Source of the DNA: Vandiemenella viatica | Lineage: Eukaryota; Arthropoda; Insecta; Orthoptera; Morabidae | Assembly: GCA_031002005.1 (NCBI GenBank) | Contig: CM061920.1 | Coordinates: forward strand, 105,149,447-105,213,446 | Direction of reading: 5' to 3' | DNA: 64,000 nt | Part shown: one piece after another, positions 43,946 to 55,660 of the stretch | Position numbering within the stretch: position 1 is the stretch's first letter | Layout: each line of letters begins with the position of its first letter | Notes under the pieces: generated by a model | Database searches by the model: none | The model's input: only the letters and a program-made list of their open reading frames with translations | Told to the model about the DNA's origin: nothing | Program-made: the position numbers and the translations under genes

Positions 43946-46338
43946 ATCGTCCAAAGAAAATATCGGGCAACAGTTTTCGTAACATTTTCCATCCAACTGA
44001 AATTTTAATTTAGCAACAGTTACACTTTTAATTTCTAAACCCATGTCTAGATTATCCCTAAATTATTTACTGATGTTTTACTGTGTTCTCTAATAAAGGA
44101 AATGTGTCGGGCTGCTTTGCATACAAGATCCGAAAAGAATAAGGTGTGGAAGAACATATGACTGTCTAATTTTTCAATATCAATAATTATTTAGCATTAA
44201 AAAGGTGATATCAATTCAGTATGCTACCACCTACAAAGAATATTGTTATTTAGATACATATATATATATACTACGAAACTTCCTGCATTTTTTATTGAAT
44301 TGATTATACCACTACGCTAGAGTGATTACATAAGATTCTACATTACGCAAAAAGAACATGAAACTGCCATTAAAAACTTAAATATTGTTTGACAAAACTA
44401 GTTACATTATGGGTTAGTTTATAAATGTAATTTAAAATATGTTTTAAATATTGATAATTACCGTTCAAACCTACAAATACAAGAATTGTGAGTTTAGATA
44501 GTTCGCTGAATTTTCGATTTATTTTCTAGTCTTCCGATTAGGTTCTAATGACTTGACGATGATGTTCAATATTAGTGCACGATAAAATCTGTGATGGAAA
44601 AATAATTAAAGTTTGTGCTCCATAATTTTCATGAATTCCATGTGAATTAATTTATTTCTAACTGCAATGCCATTGAAATTTTAAAACAGCACATATTTCG
44701 TAGTAGTAGTCTCCAGATTAATGCTAACACAATGACCCTGGTGAAACACCGTTAATAGTTTTATTTAAGTCAGGATAACAATAATACCTGACAAAACCGT
44801 ATTAAACACAATATCTTTCTGTCTGTGTTTGCCCTTGGCTGATTTTTTTGATTAATTGTTAGTGGAAATCATTTACATCATTCTAATCAACATGAAGTTT
44901 CGCGTATACAGGCCAGGTTCCCACAACCAGCTAATATGGGATGGAGGGTAGAGCAAATATGAGTGTGAAGCATTCATCAAACTGAAACGAGTTTTCGCTA
45001 TTCGGTATGAGAGTAAAAGCCAGTTACATAGCGCAGGGCGTCACAGTAATACAAAATTGGCCTAATTAACAGCTTACAGCAGCACCAGCTCCACGTGCGA
45101 GCGAAGCTCCAGTTTGCAGTACTCATTAGAACTAATGAAATGTTGTCGTGCATTAACAGCTACGAACATGGAAAATATCAATTCCATGAATGCAGTATTT
45201 GGTAACCGTTATTAAATACGAAAGCTTTACTACTTCATTTAATGATTTCTCCACACGAATGAGTAATTTGCCTCTATTGTATAAATGGAAATGGAAACAT
45301 GTATCATTTCAAACGTGACAGGAGTCTGAAAACCTTGCACTGCCGATATCGTAGCTATGCCGTACGAATTTAATATCAGATGTTCCGCATGATGATTTTT
45401 TTTTACGAATGATGCGAATTCGTGAAAAACGACTAGTAGCGTTAAAGTAATTTGAAGTAAACTAAAGCTGTGATCATTTCTGGATCTACAATTTTCATTT
45501 ATGGATATTACTCATTGATTTATTCTATTTATGAGATAAATAGTACCTATTGTAAGGGAAAATTTTCAAAACTCTAAAATTTCAACTGAATAATATTTTC
45601 AATATTTGAAAGAGGCTAATGAGAACTCCTTGGTGAAAACATTAAAAGGTAATCATATTTAAAATTAAAGGTAGCTAGCAATGTTAAATTTAAATCAGAA
45701 GTTATTTGAAAAAAACGAAATATATACAAGAGAGTTATAATCTCTGGAGTGAAATACCAGACATTCATAATTTATGAATGTTACAACTTATGCCATTACG
45801 TATTCCAGAATTAACAAAAAAATTAGATTTTATTTGTGTTTTAATACTTTATTAAATGTTTGCAAGCCAGATAGGAAAACCAAATAAATGGATAACTTAA
45901 GCATCTTGAATATTACTTGAAATTAAAATGGATTGGTTCTTCTTCTACTTCATTTAGTGCTATAACTGATGAACTTTGCAATTAAAGTATGTGTAAGTTT
46001 TGTTCGGAGAATTATGGAAATTAAATAACGTCTCAGGTATTTGACTTGCACTTGCGAGCAGTCGACGTGTGTCAAAATATTGTATTAATAATAAATATTG
46101 TATTAAATGCGCAATTCATATAAAAATAACGTCTCGCTATTCTAGGACGTTCAGGTTTTTCGTAAAAGTATTGCAGTCTGACTTATGAACTCGGAAAATG
46201 TTATTCCCAATGAGCCTCTATATTTAGTAACTATTTGAATACTTCACCTGTTGCATACAATGTTTACACCACCTCGCATTGAACACAAACATCTCCTTTT
46301 AAGCTTAAAACGTTGAAAAAATTTGATACTGATGAATA
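43946..46338. other. AT-rich spacer
   Basis: No coding or repeat-end signals were recognised. A short (TA)n tract lies at about 44258-44271. Confidence 0.45.
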
Positions 46339-46423
46339 TACAGGGTGTATCAAAAAGAATCATCCGATTTTTAAAAAAATCATAACTATTATGTTATTTG
46401 AGATATGTGCGATAAAACGTACT

Positions 46424-46788
46424 TTTTTTGGCTTTAGCCGTTCGGCTATTTCAGCCATCATCAAGTACTGAATGCCCCTATGTTTTTATATTCTATTTTT
46501 CGTCTGTGTTACATATTTTTTAGTCTCTTTTATTGCTTTCAGCGGTGGTAAGTATAAGGTTTGTATTAGGTCTGTTATGTCCTTGAGTCCGAGTTCACCC
46601 TGTATTATCTCTTTTCTTATGTTTCTGTATTGCTTTCATCATAGTAGGAAGTGATATATATCTTCCACGTCATCGCATTGTTGACATTTCGGGTAGTCCG
46701 CAATCTTCATGGTGTACATTCTGTCTCGTAGGAGTGCGTGCCCTGTTATCAGTCTACTTATTGTTGTTATCTCCCTTCTATTAAAAAA
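46424..46788 (-). mobile_element. 5'-truncated LINE tail inside the mariner-like element
   Basis: Flanked by direct repeats AAAACGTACT (46414-46423 and 46789-46798). The minus-strand sense reads ISRLITGHALLRDRMYTMKI, YPKCQQCDDVEDIYHFLL, and later KAIKETKKYVTQ before a stop. This is the Cys-containing C-terminal end of a LINE polyprotein. The 3' UTR includes ATGATGGCTGAAATAGCCGA and a short A run. This copy is younger than the host element. Confidence 0.75.
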
Positions 46789-46878
46789 AAAACGTACTGT
46801 TGTAATGAGAAAACTCTCGAGTTTTACATGGATCCCGCTAGGTAGCAGCAGTGAGTGCCCGCTTCAGTTCTAGTAAAA

Positions 46879-47522
46879 ATGGCGTCGGAACAACAGAAAG
46901 CGTTTTGTGTTCAACGTTTTGCACAGTACGGGTCAGTGACAACTGTTCAGCGTGACTTTAATACCAGGTATAGTGTGTATCCTCCTACAGCACAGAGCAT
47001 TAGACGATGGAATTCATAGAAACAGGTTATTTGTGTAAAGGCAAATCGCCGGTCGCCCCCGAGTGTCTGACGCAGACGTTGAACGCAGCCACTTGAGAAC
47101 TTTCTTTTCCCACAGTTGGAGACTGATTCTAACGACTTTATTTACCAACAGCATGGGGCACCGCCATACTTACATCTGCAAGTGCGGAAATTTTTAAATA
47201 AAAGAATTACTGAACGATGAATCGGTCGCACTGGACCAAATGAGTCAGCCTTACATTACTGGCCTCCGAGGTCACCAAAACTAAATGTATGTTATTATTT
47301 CTTGTGGGGGTTTATAAAAGACTGAGACATAGCAAAACAGCATCTGTGGAAGCTGTCACTCAAGATATGCTCGCTGCAGTGTGGGAAAAATTTGAATTCC
47401 GCACTGACATATGCCGTGCATCTCATGGGGGACATATTGAACACCTATGGAAATGTATGAAAAATAAACTTTTTGAGTTTCCCGTTCATCAAAAAACAAA
47501 ATTCATTGTATGTGTTTATTAG
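46879..47522 (+). pseudogene. mariner-like transposase remnant
   Basis: It starts MASEQQKAFCVQRFAQYGSV, an N-terminal helix-turn-helix of the DUF4817 type, with TTVQRDFNTRYSVYPPT to about 47017. The frame then changes. The middle third, including the first catalytic Asp, is missing. The C-terminal part (47100-47322) has NDFIYQQHGAPPYLHLQVRK, where the usual catalytic D of QQDGAPP is H, and WPPRSPKLNVCYYFLWGFIK, where SPD is SPK. The end (47330-47522) reads DICRASHGGHIEHLW. Inactive by deletion, frame shifts and loss of active-site residues. Confidence 0.75.
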
Positions 47523-47757
47523 TTTCAGAAATATAAACGTGCCATGTCGGATTATTCTGTTTGATACACCCGGTAATTACTCTCAATCCGTGTTTGTTTA
47601 AGGTAAAAAACCGAAACTGCTAAACTGCGAGCTAAAAATGGTCAAACCAAAACTCAGATTATTAATGAAACTTGAAACTATACGGTACTTTAAACCGTAC
47701 AGAAATATACAGTAAGTATTATATCCATCATTTAAAGTGATCTATGATCTCGTCTAT

Positions 47758-48065
47758 CGCGGCCTGGTGGCTCAGTAGTTAAGGCGGCTTACTAGAGAGA
47801 GAGAGGTCCGCGGTTCGAATCTCTGTCACGGCGCAGATTTTGATAGACACTTAATTTAATCTTCACCTCTGGCACGGTTTGTCTAATGTAAAGTTCCGAT
47901 TCCGCCTTTAACTGCAGGTCCCCTAGACCTACGCGAGGCAGCCCACTGTAGGGCGGACTGCGTAACCGGTAAGAAACCCAGTCACCAGGTCATTACGACC
48001 ACGCGAATATACTTAATCTCATCTACCACAAGTGCCAAAAATTATTACACATAAAAAAAATTCTA
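47758..48065 (+). mobile_element. SINE family B copy
   Basis: Box A-like TGGCTCAGTAGTTAAGGCGG and box B GGTTCGAATCTC lie about 45 bp apart, then the family body 'CTTCACCTCTGGCACGG', 'TAATGTAAAGTTCCGATTCC' and 'AACTGCAGGTCCCCTAGACC'. It ends 'CACCAGGTCATTACGACCAC' and an A-rich tail. It is the most complete family B copy here. Confidence 0.8.
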
Positions 48066-48149
48066 GTCATTGAGGGCTGCCGACAGAAATGAAAACTTAA
48101 AACTTAAAACTATAAATACCATACGTGCAACACATCGTAATTATAGATA

Positions 48150-48331
48150 CAGATAGCAGGGGTCGCCGGTTCGAGTCCGGCCCAGGGCATGGGTGGTTTT
48201 AATTAAGTGTTGGGTCCGTCCTGTGTTGTCCTGTTACTTGTGATAATCAAAAACACGTGAAGATTCTATGAACACAATTGAGAAATAATAGAAACACAGT
48301 TGCTGGCTAAATGGCTACAAGGCCGAATGCC

Positions 48332-48365
<34 letters not shown>
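48150..48365 (+). mobile_element. SINE family C copy with poly(A)
   Basis: Box B-like GGTTCGAGTCCGGCCC is followed by a 140-bp body unlike A or B ('GCATGGGTGGTTTTAATTAA', 'GGCTACAAGGCCGAATGCCA') and a pure A run of about 25 (48340-48364). Single copy in this window. Confidence 0.65.
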
Positions 48366-48377
48366 ATACAGAAATAC

Positions 48378-48860
48378 TAAATAATAATAATTTCGTGTAG
48401 CCGTAACGACCTGGTGACAGGGTCTCTAATAGCTGAGGTTTCCGATCCTGTCTTATCCACCTTAACCTAACCCGGTAGTGCTACCAGAATGGCTAGCGTT
48501 CTGGCCTAGCATTCGGGAGGACGGAGGTTCGAATCCCCATACGGGCAGACAGATTTGGGTTTTACATGGTTTCCCAAATCACTCCAGGCAAATGCCGGAA
48601 TGCTTGCTTCAAAAGGCCATGGCCGAATTCCTTCCCATTCCTTGCCCCCCATCCATCCCCATCTCTAAAAACCTCGCTGTTAGAGAGACGTTAAGCAGAT
48701 AAAAAAAAGCGCTACCAGGTACAGGGGACCTAAATTTTAAAGTGAAATCCGAACCACAGAAGCGTTCTGGCGTACTCCACATAACACAGCAAGCTGAGCT
48801 GTGCCAGTTGTGAAGGTGGGATTAAGGGTCTATGAAAATTATTGTGTCAGAGGCAGGAAG
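48378..48860 (-). mobile_element. SINE family B copy interrupted by SINE A
   Basis: Minus strand. The 5' part (48860-48709) has the family B body (CTTCACAACTGGCACAGC). The 3' part (48477-48378) has GTCACCAGGTCGTTACGGCT, the family B end. The two are separated by a complete family A copy with a 10-bp target duplication. Confidence 0.75.
48488..48708 (+). mobile_element. SINE family A inserted in SINE B
   Basis: It has a tRNA-like head 'ATGGCTAGCGTTCTGGCCTA', box B GGTTCGAATCCCC, the full family body, and an A8 tail. Flanking repeats are GTGCTACCAG (48478-48487) and GCGCTACCAG (48709-48718), one mismatch. This shows target-primed insertion into an older SINE B. Confidence 0.85.
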
Positions 48861-49379
48861 AGCAATTCCTCCTACAGTTTAACGTATAATCAGAACCACG
48901 GAACATATACGTATGCAAAGTTGCATCAAAACCGAATAAAAACTATGTCTTAGTATGAATAATATTAGCAAAAATAACAAAAACATTCATTTTTGTATAT
49001 TAGCTCAACACGTTATACTTATAGCTACAGATGTACTGCTATTACAGCGTGTTGGTGACGCGAGTTCATAAGATTTTACCCATCCAGAAACCCTCACATC
49101 AGATCCACAAATCTTCGTAGTACTTCGGTGACAGGAAGTTATAAATCAGAGATTTAACCTTATCTAAACATCGCCTAACGCGCCTAAAGAAGTTTTTGCC
49201 TCAAAAATGATTGACACTATAGACGGTTTGCAGGTTATTGATGCGAAAGCTGTTCGTAATCATCAGATGCCGAAGTAACTTTACAAATCAACTTGTGTGT
49301 ACACCGTGGTAGCTGTGCAGCCCCCCTCACGATTCTGGCCCTGCTAGCTCATCGCACGGGGTTCAGAGTCACGGAGAAT
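48861..49379. other. spacer, nothing recognised
   Basis: Mixed composition, no recognised signals. Confidence 0.4.
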
Positions 49380-49870
49380 GTTTCTAACGGCTGAGACACT
49401 GTGCACGTGGGATGTTCGTTTCGCAGATACGTCCGGACAGTGGTCGCGGTAGGTGAGAGGCTACAGACGGTCATACCACGACCCTCGCACCACATAGCGG
49501 CTGCGCTACACTGGAATGCAATTAGCCAATTACGCGGCGGCTCCTGGGCGTAATAGTGCCCACGGTGGCAGTCGTAATATTGGTGTCGGGAGGTTGGCGG
49601 CCGTGTCTAGCGTCGGCGGCGTCGCACGCTAATTGCCGGGGCGGCCACAAGGCAGCGCTGGCTACGCCGCTCCTCCTGCCGCACGTAATTGGGAACACTC
49701 CTCGTGGACAATGGGGCGCAATTTTCTGCGCTAAAGCACAGGCTCTATAGTGTGGCCCGCGAGTATCCGGCTCCTTCAGGTACGCCACGAGCAGACTCAT
49801 TAAAATCTGGAACGGACAGTTCCGATTCAATTTGTCGGCAAATTAGCGCACCGAGAATTCATTCTCTTGA
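49380..49870. other. GC-rich island with homeodomain-type sites
   Basis: GC-rich and CpG-rich, but dotted with TAAT-type cores: ATTAGCCAATTA (49520-49532), GTAATA, GCTAATTGCC (about 49629), GTAATTGGG (about 49685) and AATTAGCGC (about 49842). There are no transposon ends and no domain in the 102-codon minus frame. It resembles a cis-regulatory module; not proven. Confidence 0.3.
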
Positions 49871-50384
49871 CTGCGTATCATCTGAGACTGAGGCCCCGAC
49901 ACTTACAAGTAAAAAAAAATCCTTCTTGCCTTCTATCCTTGTCCGGATGAAAGTTTCGTAAGTCTACTACATATAAAAGTGAATGCTACTCTCTGCTAAG
50001 CATCTGTTCTATTACGAAACCAATAATTTTCATTTTTTTGCAGTTCTCGTAACTTTGTGATTGATATACGTATACGACTTGTTTTTTCGGAACTTTATTT
50101 TGTTGAAAGCCATTCTTCCCTTATCTAAAGTAACACTGGTGTGAGTTCAGTATTTTCGTATTAACGTGTATATTATGTATTTTTTGATATATCTATACAT
50201 ATGATAAGCTATTAAACGGAAAATATCTTTACATTTGCGAAATTTTTTAATAATAAAATATGCCAGGGGCACTGTTAACGACCTGCAGAGAAGGAACCAA
50301 CAACTGTGTTAGTTAGCTAAAAGTGTTGACAGATTAATATAAATTCTCGCAAGATGTACCGGTCATATTTAGTTAATTCTTGCA
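49871..50384. other. AT-rich spacer
   Basis: No recognised signals. Confidence 0.4.
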
Positions 50385-50617
50385 GTCGAACGAGCGTGAT
50401 GGCGGAGCGGCAACGTTTTCGCCTCGAATTCGAGGGGATGTGGGTTCGAATTCCCTTCCGGCCATGCACTTTTGGGTTTTCCATGGTTTCCCCAAATCGC
50501 ACCAAGCGAATGTCTGGAATGTTCCTTCAATAGACCACGCCCGAATTAATTCCCGTTCCTTGCACCCAGTCCTTTCCCGCCTCTAAGAGCCTCGACGTAA
50601 ATGAGGCTTAAAGCCAT

Positions 50618-50665
<48 letters not shown>
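50385..50665 (+). mobile_element. SINE family A copy with long poly(A)
   Basis: Box A-like GATGGCGGAGCGGCAACG, box B GGTTCGAATTCCC, core 'TTTTCCATGGTTTCCCCAAA', 3' end 'CGACGTAAATGAGGCTTAAA' with GCCATTATT, then an A run of more than 40 (50622-50665). The long tail suggests it is fairly young. Confidence 0.88.
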
Positions 50666-50667
<2 letters not shown>

Positions 50668-50719
50668 TTTAATACGCGAACGGCAACGTCTTCTTTTAAT
50701 TAGTTACATGTTTCTTAAC

Positions 50720-50960
50720 GAACGTGGTGGGTGAGCGGTTAACGTTCTGGCCTCGCATTAGGGACGACGCCGGTTCGAATCCCCGTACGGGCATCCAGAT
50801 TGGGGTTTTCCATGGTTTCACTAAATAACTCTAGGCGAATGCCGGGATGCTTCGTTCAAAAGGGCCATGACCGATATCCTTCCCGTTCCTTGTCCCCAAT
50901 CCTATCCCGCCTCAAATTACCTCGATGTCGACGAGGCGTAGAACCATAAGAAAAAAAAAA
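50720..50960 (+). mobile_element. SINE family A copy
   Basis: Box A-like GTGGGTGAGCGGTTAACG, box B GGTTCGAATCCCCG, core 'TTTTCCATGGTTTCACTAAA', 'AAAAGGGCCATGACC', 'CCTCGATGTCGACGAGGCGT' and an ACCATAAGAAAA tail. It lies 60 bp after another copy in the same orientation. Confidence 0.88.
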
Positions 50961-52094
50961 GAAAAACGGGTTTTTCTCGTTTGCGTTGTGTTAACTGCGA
51001 CATAATGAGTTTAATTCGTCAATTAAAAATCCGCATACAGCTTGTTAAGGTATATATATTTAATGTTAAGGGTACAAGAGAGAAAATGGGACAGTAGTAG
51101 AACTAGGAAGGGATGCGCTTGTTGGAAAAGGAATTAAGCTCAGACGGTTGGAAAGCAAAAAACATTTCATTTACCAGCATACACATTCATAAGGCGTAGA
51201 TAATGTTTGTCTGATGTTAGTTTGGTCAGAAGCTGGTCGTCTGAACGAAGAAGGAGCACCCCCAAAGAAAATCACATTTAGATCCTGTTAAGTGTGAAAT
51301 TATAAAGTCTCATTATGAACAAATACCATACTATTCTCTTTGCTGTTGTTCAAGAATCATCGTCTGATCTGTGGGTTACTACTTAGCAAGGTTACTCGAT
51401 GTGGTAGCAATATAATTAGTCAGTTTGTTGGTATTGTTGCATACTAAGGAAAACAACGTAAATCTCTCTCTCAAATGTTTATGAACTATAGTGTATATAT
51501 ATATATATATACTAAAAAAGAAAAATCCAATTTGAATAAACTTTTTTCTCTAAACATTGGTTGTACCAACACACTACGACTTGTAATTCCATAAAAGTCA
51601 GTAAAACTCAGTTTTTGTTCCACCTATATCGTTTTCACTGTTTTCATTGTTTTCACTGATGTGTTTAACTACTTAAGTCGCACGTGACAAAATTACATTA
51701 CTCATGTTCTGAAAACAAAAATTACTTGAAGCTTTGAATGAACGTGACCTAGTGAAAACGTTAGACATTATTAGCTTTCATTTGTTATTCAAGTATTATT
51801 TAATTCAAGTACTCAAGTATTTGAGAAATAGTATCATCGACATTTAATAGTGAGCTTTAGTACAAGAGAGTCCAGCTGTCCGTCTCTGTTTAATTAAAAG
51901 ATTTCTTTCTTGCTGAAATTGCTTTTGTTAACTGATTTCCAGTATACGCATTATCTGCATAATTTCCATATTTGGCAATGAGGCTGATGAATTATTAATG
52001 AACAGTGATCGCTTTCTCGGTTCAGCAGGGGTGAACTATTCACAGCGGGTAAAGTAACCTTTCCATTTATGGGGGAGGGGAGGTAGATGACACA
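50961..52094. other. AT-rich spacer
   Basis: A (TA)n tract lies at about 51493-51510; nothing else was recognised. Confidence 0.45.
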
Positions 52095-52245
52095 TACCAT
52101 CCTGATTTCGGTTTTTCCTTGGTTTCTCGAAATCACTCCAGGTGAATGCCAAGATGGTTCCTCTTAAAGGCTATATCCCTACTCATTCCTATTCCTTGCC
52201 CCTGTCCCATTCCTTGTGTGGAGAGGCACTTGATTCCTATTAAGG
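52095..52245 (+). mobile_element. SINE family A 3' part
   Basis: It contains 'TTTTTCCTTGGTTTCTCGAA', 'CCAGGTGAATGCCAAGATGG' and 'CCTATTCCTTGCCCCTG', a diverged body without the tRNA head. The 3' end is eroded. Confidence 0.6.
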
Positions 52246-54038
52246 AAATAATTAATTTGTGATAGATTACAGTAAACAGTAAGTAGTTAGAACGAAGTAG
52301 CGACGTTAGAATTTGGCTCAACGTTGACATGCTTTATGTTAGTTAAAAGAGAAAGTAATATTATACTAAGCTGAAGCTAGTTTCTCCAGCAAAACTAAGT
52401 TAGCTTAATTGGAATTTGTCTTTACAACAGAACTAAATTCTGTCTCTCTATTTACCATTTAATTAATGCTTTTTTCTCCATATTTTCTATTTTTACGGTT
52501 CTGCTCGAAGATGGAAACAAATCCCTGTGGCTGTCGTCTCTTCGTCTCACAGAAATTTGGAATTTTCCCATGAGCTGGGTTCCGATGACCAATAACGAAC
52601 ACAGTATCTAAAAATTTTAAAACTGTAGTGTAGGACAGCTAGTAGAGATGAAAGTGGTTGAAAAATGATTTTTACCCGAGCACACGAAATACCGATATTT
52701 ATTTTTCGCCTAATAGAGGAATAAGATTTTACAATGGTTTCTCTTTGGGAAATAAAGTGATGAGTGTCTATCAAATATGTTAATTTTGGAACTTTTTTTC
52801 CAAAGGGTGTGTCTCAAAAACGCTATTACCGATGAAGTCTTGTTCCTGGTATCTAAAATACCATACATATATATTTATTTTAAAATATTGATAACAATTC
52901 CATCTAATGTACCAATAAATACTGAGTAGAATAAGGAAATTTTTCTATTTTGAGGTTATCTTAGCGTATATTAATACTCGCCGTTCTCGTAATTTTGTGT
53001 AAGATGCTGTAAATTTAGAGTGCATTGCATTCTAAAGTGTTTATACTATGTTTTATTGTATCTAACCAATAACATAAACAAAACGCGCGTCTTGGGGCGG
53101 AATACACTACCTAACGTGAAAAAGTATCTGGCACTGAGTTTTGTCCCACATGGAATATATGAGTTTAGATCATTACAGAATGGAACCCTAAATACTCAAG
53201 ATTTGATTTGCACTTGTCACATTTCCTTTATCTCACATTGCTAGCAACCTTTAATAGAGTTTTATTTAGTTACCAACACGAATTACGTTTATGAAAGGAG
53301 CATTATCGGGGAATGTAGCGTACTAACCAATTGCTCACAAATGACAAGGATTTACCTACGTGAAAACTACGTCCTGCTATGTTAACCTTTCTTGATATTT
53401 TCGAATGCCTAAAGTCTATTTCAGGTTGCTTGGAGCAAATTGTTTGGATAACATTAACTGAAGTTTTTCTATATTTTCAATTTGCTGCTCCCTTATTGGG
53501 TCTTATGATTAATTTCTATTATTTGTTTCCAAATTACATCTACTTTGTTTTACTCTTCATCCGAAATAACATTTTACCATTTAAGAGTATCTGTGTGAAG
53601 TGTATTACTATTATTAGAAACGTCACTGGTACTAACTGCTATGAAAAAAATTAACTCGGAAGTTGTAGCTCTTGGTTAATGATATGTAATAGTAACGTTT
53701 TGTGAAGTGTCTAATGGTTACGGCACGGGCGTATCTGTACAACTTAAAGCAGGTTATTTCTCTGGCTTAATCAAATATCTTTATTCTTAGTTTAGAAATA
53801 TTGGCATATATATTCTTCTTTTATTACTAGAGTTTTGTAGGACAAGGGTAAAATATAGTATTTACAAGACAGAACACATTATTCTCAATATTAACATTTA
53901 AAACCATAAATATTTTTCTTGCCCATCAATTGAAAAATATGTAACGTACAAATTGTTTTTTGTCTTTTTAAAAATAATAAAGCAACAACAAAAACAACTT
54001 AAATGCGGCTTTTTAGTTTCAAAATAGTTTCGAACACA
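52246..54038. other. AT-rich spacer
   Basis: No coding domain. A 91-codon plus frame (53379-53654) is rich in hydrophobic residues but is probably an effect of AT richness. Confidence 0.4.
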
Positions 54039-54643
54039 TCTCTCATAAAATTGTATGTGTGTATATTTATCTGTGTGTTCTTTATATAAATCCATGGTTT
54101 TGATCCAATCTTAAAGAAACTTTGAGCACACATACGGCTCCCATCCCCCTCCCTTTTTCATGAAATTTTACGCTACATTGGTTTAATTTTTTGCAACATG
54201 GTACGAAATTCGGCCGATCTAGGTTGTGGCTTTCTTAAAGCCCTTAAAACTAACTCCGGACCGGTTCCGGTCGGACAATCGGTTACCTAAAAATTTAGGC
54301 TTCAATTTTAAAAATACTTTACAGTTTGTGTGGCGAGACACAAATCTCCAGTTATTATCCTATCTCGAAGGAAGTTTGCGCAAGTGTGCTTTACAATTAG
54401 GGCAAACATAATGTTTACATTTGATTTACAAAAATGCCCCCACTCTCCTCCCCTTCAATCTCTCTTAATACAAATTTACAAGTGCAACTTTTCCGTTCCT
54501 TTTTTTTTTTTAATATCTCAAAAATGGCATGGGTATTGGTCAAAGTGGATGGTGATGAACAATATTTAGACAATACGACCAAATTGAATAAAACATAAGG
54601 CCTTTCATATCCGGCCCCCGAGCAACTCCGGGTACTCTGCTAG
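54039..54643 (+). mobile_element. short non-autonomous Helitron
   Basis: It begins TCTCTCATAAAATTGTATGT after an A and ends with the hairpin-bearing CCCGAGCAACTCCGGG, TACTCTG and CTAG before a T. Helitrons insert between A and T and end in CTRR after a GC-rich hairpin, so both rules are met. It includes the usual 'CCATGGTTTTGATCCAATC' subterminal motif. 605 bp, no coding capacity. Confidence 0.7.
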
Positions 54644-55462
54644 TTTACATATAATTTGTTAAATTCGATTTCAATTATACACCTATTATACTACAATTAT
54701 TATTATTGTAAATCAAGAAAAGTTTCCGCAGTTTGTGTTTTATGCTTATAAGCTTCGTAAAAAATTCTTCATCCATAATAATCTTGTATCAAAATCCTAC
54801 ATTGCTTTCTTCTTTCTCGATGTAAGCGTAATTAACCAAAATACGTATTTGTGATGTACAGTTACATCCAAAATCGAAATTTACGCTTGCTATTAATATT
54901 GGTATTTTTCAGTAAATACTTCATGCATTTTTTTTTAAAAATTATCTGTCAAATTTATATAATGGAGGTAAAATTGTATTCCGTGATCATAGTGTCTGAT
55001 CAATGATTAATTGTTTTTTAACTATAGCCTGCCTGAAATCATTATCGCAGCATAGCTACATTTCGGAATATGTGTAAAAAATGAGAAAGAGCAAGCCAAT
55101 CCTTGGGCAATTGGGGTTCCTTAATCTAATGATCAACTCACATTTTGGGATTGTTAATTATATGGCATTCGTTTGCTTAAAAATGAATGCTTGACATGTT
55201 GACAGGTTTTTAGTGAAGCTCAAAAGTTTCCGCCGCATTGACGCTCACGCTTTAAATACAAGTTTAATACAATTATAATTAAATTTATCCTAGATAGTAT
55301 CAATCACATCCATTAGGATGCGATATAGTCTCAATTAACAGCACCTTCAGTAAAGCAATAATGTATGTGTGTATTTCCGTTTATGCCAAATAGGACCATT
55401 ATAAGCCTTCGTTCTGCATAAATTTGCTGCGGATGCTACACATCCGTGTTACATCATCTGGG
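54644..55462. other. AT-rich spacer
   Basis: No recognised signals. Confidence 0.45.
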
Positions 55463-55660
55463 GCTGTTAGCTCCAAAGGAGACCTACAGTTTAACATGGA
55501 ATCTGACCACGGAAGCCTTCTGGTGTACTTTACATTACACAGCAAGCTGTGCCAGAGGTGAAGGTCGGGTTAAAGGCTTGTGAAAATGTCTCCCGATACA
55601 GGGATTTGAACCGGAAACCTTTCGATCTCCAGTCAGAATCCTTAACCTCTGAACCGTAAT
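55463..55660 (-). mobile_element. SINE family B copy (reverse)
   Basis: Minus strand: box A-like GGTTCAGAGGTTAAGGATTC, box B GGTTCAAATCCC about 30 bp later, then 'CTTCACCTCTGGCACAGC', 'TAATGTAAAGTACACC' and 'AACTGTAGGTCTCCTTTGG'. The 3' third of the family is absent. Confidence 0.78.

Larger units (their letters stand above)
46341..47573 (+). mobile_element. mariner-like element, internally deleted
   Basis: The inverted ends are CAGGGTGTATCAAAAAGAAT at 46341 and its complement ending GATACACCCGG at 47573, flanked by TA on each side (46339-46340 and 47574-47575). It encodes remnants of a transposase with a DUF4817-type helix-turn-helix start and a DDE_3-type end. A LINE fragment has inserted at 46424-46788. 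Confidence 0.8.

Noticed and set aside
47790..48190. Possible tRNA genes at box B-like sequences
   Set aside because: Box A and B are present, but no complete cloverleaf with matching acceptor stems could be drawn; SINE bodies follow directly, so they are SINE heads.
53379..53654. 91-codon hydrophobic frame suggestive of a membrane protein
   Set aside because: AT-rich DNA readily produces Phe/Leu/Ile/Tyr-rich frames; there is no signal of coding selection or homology.
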